Position numbers and translations under genes: made by a program. A stretch of 64,000 bases of DNA from an uncultured Clostridia bacterium (lineage in GTDB: Bacteria > Bacillota > Clostridia > Oscillospirales > Ruminococcaceae): the NCBI GenBank assembly GCA_944386445.1, contig CALXBD010000151.1, positions 43,600 through 107,599 of the forward strand, in the 5' to 3' direction. The notes below the pieces were generated by a model. That model made no database searches. It was not told the DNA's origin and saw only the letters and a program-made list of their open reading frames with translations. Positions 61,013 through 64,000 of the stretch are shown here, in pieces (within the stretch, counting starts at the first letter, position 1; each line of letters starts with the position of its first letter).

Positions 61013-62371
61013 TTATAGATTCTGATTACCGCTATTTTTGTTTCCAAAGTAGCGCGCTGTCTCCCCAGAAACTTCATTTGTCAAAATCAGCACTGCTGCC
61101 ACATTAGGAATTGCCATCAACAAGTTCAGAAAATCAGAAATTCCCCACACGGCTTCCAACGAAACAAAGGCTCCGACAAAAACAGCGCAAAGGTATATTC
61201 TTCTGTACCAACAGCGGCACCGAATTGATGGAGACAGATATTCCAGCGCTTTTTCCCCGTAATAACTCCAGCCCAAGATGCTGGCTCCTGCGAAAAAAAG
61301 AATAGATATCGCTACAAAGCTGCCGGCCCATGTACCCAGCCCTGTGCTGAAAGCAGCAGCTGTTAATGCAGCGCCATTCATTCCGGCCGGAATTTCTCCT
61401 GCCACCAAAATGACCAATGCCGTTACTGTACACATAACCGTGGTATCTAAAAAGACTTCCACAACGCCCCAAAATCCTTGGCGGACAGCAGAATCTGTTC
61501 GGGCGGCTCCATGGACGATAGGAGCAGACCCCATACCTGCCTCATTGGAAAAGACGCCTCTGGATAGCCCTAGCCTGACTGCTCTGGAAGTAATAAATCC
61601 CAGTATTCCTCCTGCTGCGGCTGAAGGCTGGAACGCTTCCTGGAGCATCACCTCAAAAACTTCCGGCAAGCACTCCCATTTTTTAAAAAGGACAGCCCCT
61701 GCAGCCAAAAGATATACCGCAGCCATGATTGGTACAACTCGTTCGGTCAACTTCGCGATTCTTTGAATACCGCCGCAAAGCGTCAGGCCGATAAGACCCG
61801 CCAACACAGCGCCGGATACTGCCTTTGGGATCCCAAAGGCAGCCTTCATTGCACCTGCCACAGCGTTTGACTGTGCCAGATTTCCAATTCCGAAGGATGC
61901 TGCTGTACACAGTACCGCAAACAGGACTGCCAACCACCGGCAGCCCATTCCTTTTTCGATATAATACATTGGCCCGCCAACCAATTCTCCCGCCGCATTT
62001 TTCCGGCGGTACCGGACAGCCAGTACAATTTCGGCGAATTTCAGCGCCATGCTGAAAATGGAGCTAATCACCATCCAAACCACAGCGCCCGGCCCGCCTC
62101 CGACCAATGCAGTTGCTACTCCTGCAATATTTCCGGTCCCCATAGTCCCGGCCAAGGCAGTAGCCGCTGCCTGAAATGGTGAAATGGCCTCTTTCCCCGA
62201 AGTCTTCTCTTTCCTTGAAAACATCCGCCCAAAGGTTTCTTTCCAAATCGTAGGGAACCGCAATAGTTGGAAAAACTTTAAACGGATACTAAACCAGACT
62301 CCGGCCCCTGCCAAAACAAGTAAAAATGCCGGACCGGTTATTGCTTCCAATCGTTCCCAAAACGACGGCAC
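61013..62371 (-). CDS. AGCS family alanine/glycine:cation symporter
   Basis: About 452 residues from GTG 62371, preceded by AAAGGTG; this gives the family-typical start PSFWERLEAITGPAFLLVLAGAG, whereas the upstream in-frame TTG has no ribosome binding site. About ten membrane helices and the AGCS signature (ALAGTMGTGNIAGVATALVGGGPGAVVWMV; FSNEAGMGSAPIVHGAARTDSAVRQGFWGVVEVFLDT) are present. It imports Ala or Gly with Na+. It may be read through from hisE, 57 bases upstream. Its start region is held in a hairpin (62366-62415). Confidence 0.9.
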   Translation of the reverse strand: MPSFWERLEAITGPAFLLVLAGAGVWFSIRLKFFQLLRFPTIWKETFGRMFSRKEKTSGKEAISPFQAAATALAGTMGTGNIAGVATALVGGGPGAVVWMVISSIFSMALKFAEIVLAVRYRRKNAAGELVGGPMYYIEKGMGCRWLAVLFAVLCTAASFGIGNLAQSNAVAGAMKAAFGIPKAVSGAVLAGLIGLTLCGGIQRIAKLTERVVPIMAAVYLLAAGAVLFKKWECLPEVFEVMLQEAFQPSAAAGGILGFITSRAVRLGLSRGVFSNEAGMGSAPIVHGAARTDSAVRQGFWGVVEVFLDTTVMCTVTALVILVAGEIPAGMNGAALTAAAFSTGLGTWAGSFVAISILFFAGASILGWSYYGEKALEYLSPSIRCRCWYRRIYLCAVFVGAFVSLEAVWGISDFLNLLMAIPNVAAVLILTNEVSGETARYFGNKNSGNQNL

Positions 62372-62415
62372 GGACCTCACACCTTTCGATGAAAATTCTT
62401 TCAACGTCCGTGCCG
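62366..62415 (-). promoter_or_regulatory. RNA hairpin enclosing the AGCS ribosome binding site and start codon
   Basis: CGGCACGGAC (plus 62366-62375) and GTCCGTGCCG (62406-62415) are a perfect 10-bp inverted repeat. In the minus-strand transcript the loop holds AAAGGTGTGAG and the 3' arm contains the GTG start codon, so folding should block initiation. Confidence 0.5.
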
Positions 62416-62427
62416 CAAAGGCTTTTG

Positions 62428-62754
62428 TTAGGAATTCTTATCTGTCTGATGGAAGGTTTTCAGATTGCCGATTTTCTGACGGCGCTGCTCAAGGATATCA
62501 CCGATATCAGAAAGCTCGACACCCTGCTCCACCATCAGAACCATCATATGATAAATCAAGTCGCACATTTCATTGGACAGTTCCTCTTTATCTTGATTTT
62601 TTGCGGCAATAATCATTTCAGCACATTCTTCGCCGCACTTTTTCAAAATTTTGTCCAACCCTTTATCAAACAAATAGCAGGTATAAGATCCTTCTTGAAA
62701 CTGCTCTTTACGCTGCTTTACCACCTGATAAAGTCCTTCCAATGTTTCATTCAT
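62428..62754 (-). CDS. hisE: Phosphoribosyl-ATP diphosphatase
   Basis: About 108 residues from ATG behind GGAGGG, overlapping the end of hisI by 8 bases. The MazG-like all-helical fold shows [52 protein letters not shown], with the E-x-x-E and D metal ligands. It catalyses the second step of histidine synthesis. Only hisI and hisE are here, separate from the rest of the pathway. Confidence 0.95.
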   Translation of the reverse strand: MNETLEGLYQVVKQRKEQFQEGSYTCYLFDKGLDKILKKCGEECAEMIIAAKNQDKEELSNEMCDLIYHMMVLMVEQGVELSDIGDILEQRRQKIGNLKTFHQTDKNS

Positions 62755-63076
62755 CCTGATCCCTCCAGATTTCTTTAAAAAAGCAGCTGTAATTGCCTGT
62801 GTGGCATGCCACTCCTGTTTGATCCACATAGACTAGCAGCGTATCATCATCACAGTCTGCAACGATCCGTTTCACCTTTTGCAGATGCCCGCTGGTAGCA
62901 CCTTTATTCCAAAGCTCCTGCCTGGAACGGCTGTAAAACCAAGTGTATCCTGTTTCCATCGTTTTCCGAAGGCTCTCCCGGTTCATGTAGGCAAGCATCA
63001 ATACCTCGCCGTTTTTCTCCTCCACCACGATGGCCGGGATCAAATCAGCTTTGGCAAAGTAACGTTCCAAATCCAT
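62747..63076 (-). CDS. hisI: Phosphoribosyl-AMP cyclohydrolase
   Basis: A 109-residue zinc enzyme: [74 protein letters not shown], including the DCDDDT Mg site and the Cys/His zinc ligands. It opens the purine ring of PR-AMP (third step). It begins 12 bases after trpS. Confidence 0.95.
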   Translation of the reverse strand: MDLERYFAKADLIPAIVVEEKNGEVLMLAYMNRESLRKTMETGYTWFYSRSRQELWNKGATSGHLQKVKRIVADCDDDTLLVYVDQTGVACHTGNYSCFFKEIWRDQDE

Positions 63077-63088
63077 AATATGCCTCCG

Positions 63089-64000
63089 TCAGCCGTTATA
63101 TTTCCCTGCTTGGGACTGAATCAGTTCCAGATCTTCAAAATAATTGATCCGCATAGCGCGTTTCACTTCAGAAAGGGTCTGAGCAGCCGTTTCTCTGGCA
63201 GTATCGCTGCCCTTGCGGAGAATTTCGTAGATGCCGGGAATATCCTTTTCGTATTCTTTCCGGCGCTTCTGGATTGGCTCCAGTTCCTCCATCAGCACGT
63301 TATACAGGAACTTCTTCACCTTGACATCGCCCAGACCTCCCCGCTGATAGTGCGCTTTCAGTTCATCCAGACAGGCGTAATCCGGCAGGTAACGGGCAAA
63401 ATGCCCATCTGTGCAGAACGCGTCCAGATAAGTAAAGACCGTATTGCCTTCGATCTTACCGGGATCCTTCACCGCGATATGGTCAGGATCAGTATACATG
63501 CTCATTACTTTTGCGCGGATTTCATCAGGAGAATCAGCAAGATAGATGCAATTGCCTAGAGATTTGCTCATTTTGGCCTTGCCGTCGATGCCAGGCAGCC
63601 GGAGACAAGCGCTGTTCTGTGGGATCAACGCCTCTGGTTCTACCAAGACCTCGGCATAGATAGAGTTAAATTTCCGCACGATTTCCCGGGTCTGTTCAAT
63701 CATCGGCAGCTGATCCTCGCCTACCGGAACAGTGGTTGCCTTAAAAGCGGTAATATCCGAAGCTTGGGAAATGGGGTAGGTGAAAAAACCTACCGGGATA
63801 CTGGCTTCAAAGTTCCGCATCTGGATCTCGGATTTAACAGTCGGGTTCCGCTGCAGCCGGGAAACCGTAACCAAATCCATATAGTAAAAGGTCAGTTCGC
63901 AGAGTTCTGAAATCTGGGACTGGATAAACAGGGAGGATTTTGTCGGATCCAAGCCGCAAGAAAGATATGCCAGCGCCACTTCAATAATATTCTGCCGAAC
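63089..64000 (-). CDS. trpS: Tryptophanyl-tRNA synthetase, C-terminal part (5' end outside window)
   Basis: The frame is open to the last base of the window; 303 residues are visible and the N-terminal HIGH-type motif is missing. VRQNIIEVALAYLSCGLDPTKSSLFIQSQISELCELTFYYMDLVT, GFFTYPISQASDITAF, VPVGEDQLPMIEQTREI and the KMSKS motif (GIDGKAKMSKSLGN) identify a class Ic TrpRS. It charges tRNA(Trp). It precedes hisI by 12 bases. Confidence 0.95.
   Translation of the reverse strand, partial: VRQNIIEVALAYLSCGLDPTKSSLFIQSQISELCELTFYYMDLVTVSRLQRNPTVKSEIQMRNFEASIPVGFFTYPISQASDITAFKATTVPVGEDQLPMIEQTREIVRKFNSIYAEVLVEPEALIPQNSACLRLPGIDGKAKMSKSLGNCIYLADSPDEIRAKVMSMYTDPDHIAVKDPGKIEGNTVFTYLDAFCTDGHFARYLPDYACLDELKAHYQRGGLGDVKVKKFLYNVLMEELEPIQKRRKEYEKDIPGIYEILRKGSDTARETAAQTLSEVKRAMRINYFEDLELIQSQAGKYNG

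Overview
The window looks like a chromosomal segment of an anaerobic, endospore-forming member of the Clostridia, most plausibly in or near the Oscillospiraceae. The support is an intact sigma-K gene, a YtaF-type sporulation membrane protein, the anaerobic (cbi-type) cobalamin pathway, a flavin-reductase/rubredoxin fusion, split gatCAB, consensus sigma-A promoters, strong AAGGAGG ribosome binding sites and many T-tailed hairpin terminators. No rRNA, tRNA, CRISPR array, insertion sequence or prophage was seen. The species assignment is inference.

Layout. 0-1.3 kb: end of a DUF1538 membrane protein and a protein of two fused PII-like domains. 1.4-3.1 kb: an esterase and a flavin-reductase/rubredoxin, divergent from a promoter region with nested dyads. 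3.1-9.7 kb (minus): YtaF, an MFS carrier, an XRE-TPR regulator overlapping hflX, and a Tet(M)-like ribosomal protection GTPase. 9.8-11.7 kb: a beta-propeller lactonase and a PhnP-like MBL hydrolase. 11.7-13.6 kb (minus): a Fur-box-controlled metal permease / Fur regulator / pentapeptide-repeat operon. 13.8-15.9 kb: a two-component system. 16-17.7 kb (minus): a GT4 glycosyltransferase and an acetyltransferase. 18-26.8 kb (plus): a tannase-family hydrolase, ligA, gatCAB, two NUDIX genes and a Xer-like tyrosine recombinase.

26.9-31.6 kb (minus): a YdjI/YdjG/YdjH-like membrane-stress module followed by glpK. 31.8-36.4 kb (plus): azlCD, a Gfo/Idh oxidoreductase, sigK and a flotillin. 36.5-50.4 kb (minus): a twelve-gene tetrapyrrole/cobalamin operon under a cobalamin riboswitch with its own terminator; it runs cbiK-cbiL-cbiF-cbiG-cbiH-cbiD-cbiET-hemA-hemC/cobA/hemD-hemB-hemL-cinA and so makes uroporphyrinogen III from glutamyl-tRNA and carries it far into the corrin pathway. 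50.5-64 kb (minus): a large GH106-like hydrolase; pyrK-pyrD-ruvX-acyl-CoA synthetase; pheB-hom-lysC; and trpS-hisI-hisE with an AGCS amino-acid symporter.

The most interesting structure is at 25.8-26.9 kb. The single Xer-like recombinase gene is preceded by a 28-30 bp near-palindrome with dif geometry (11 + 6 + 11 bp). A 14-bp arm of that site recurs, inverted, just past the gene's terminator. Genes on either side converge on this point, which fits a chromosome-dimer-resolution locus at the replication terminus, with autoregulation or inversion as alternatives. Other items for a second look are the HemC-CobA-HemD triple fusion, the PspA-less YdjGHI module, the DUF1538/PII pair, the hflX/Tet(M)-like/XRE-TPR cluster, the symmetric divergent promoter at 2.3 kb, and an RNA hairpin that encloses the start of the AGCS symporter.
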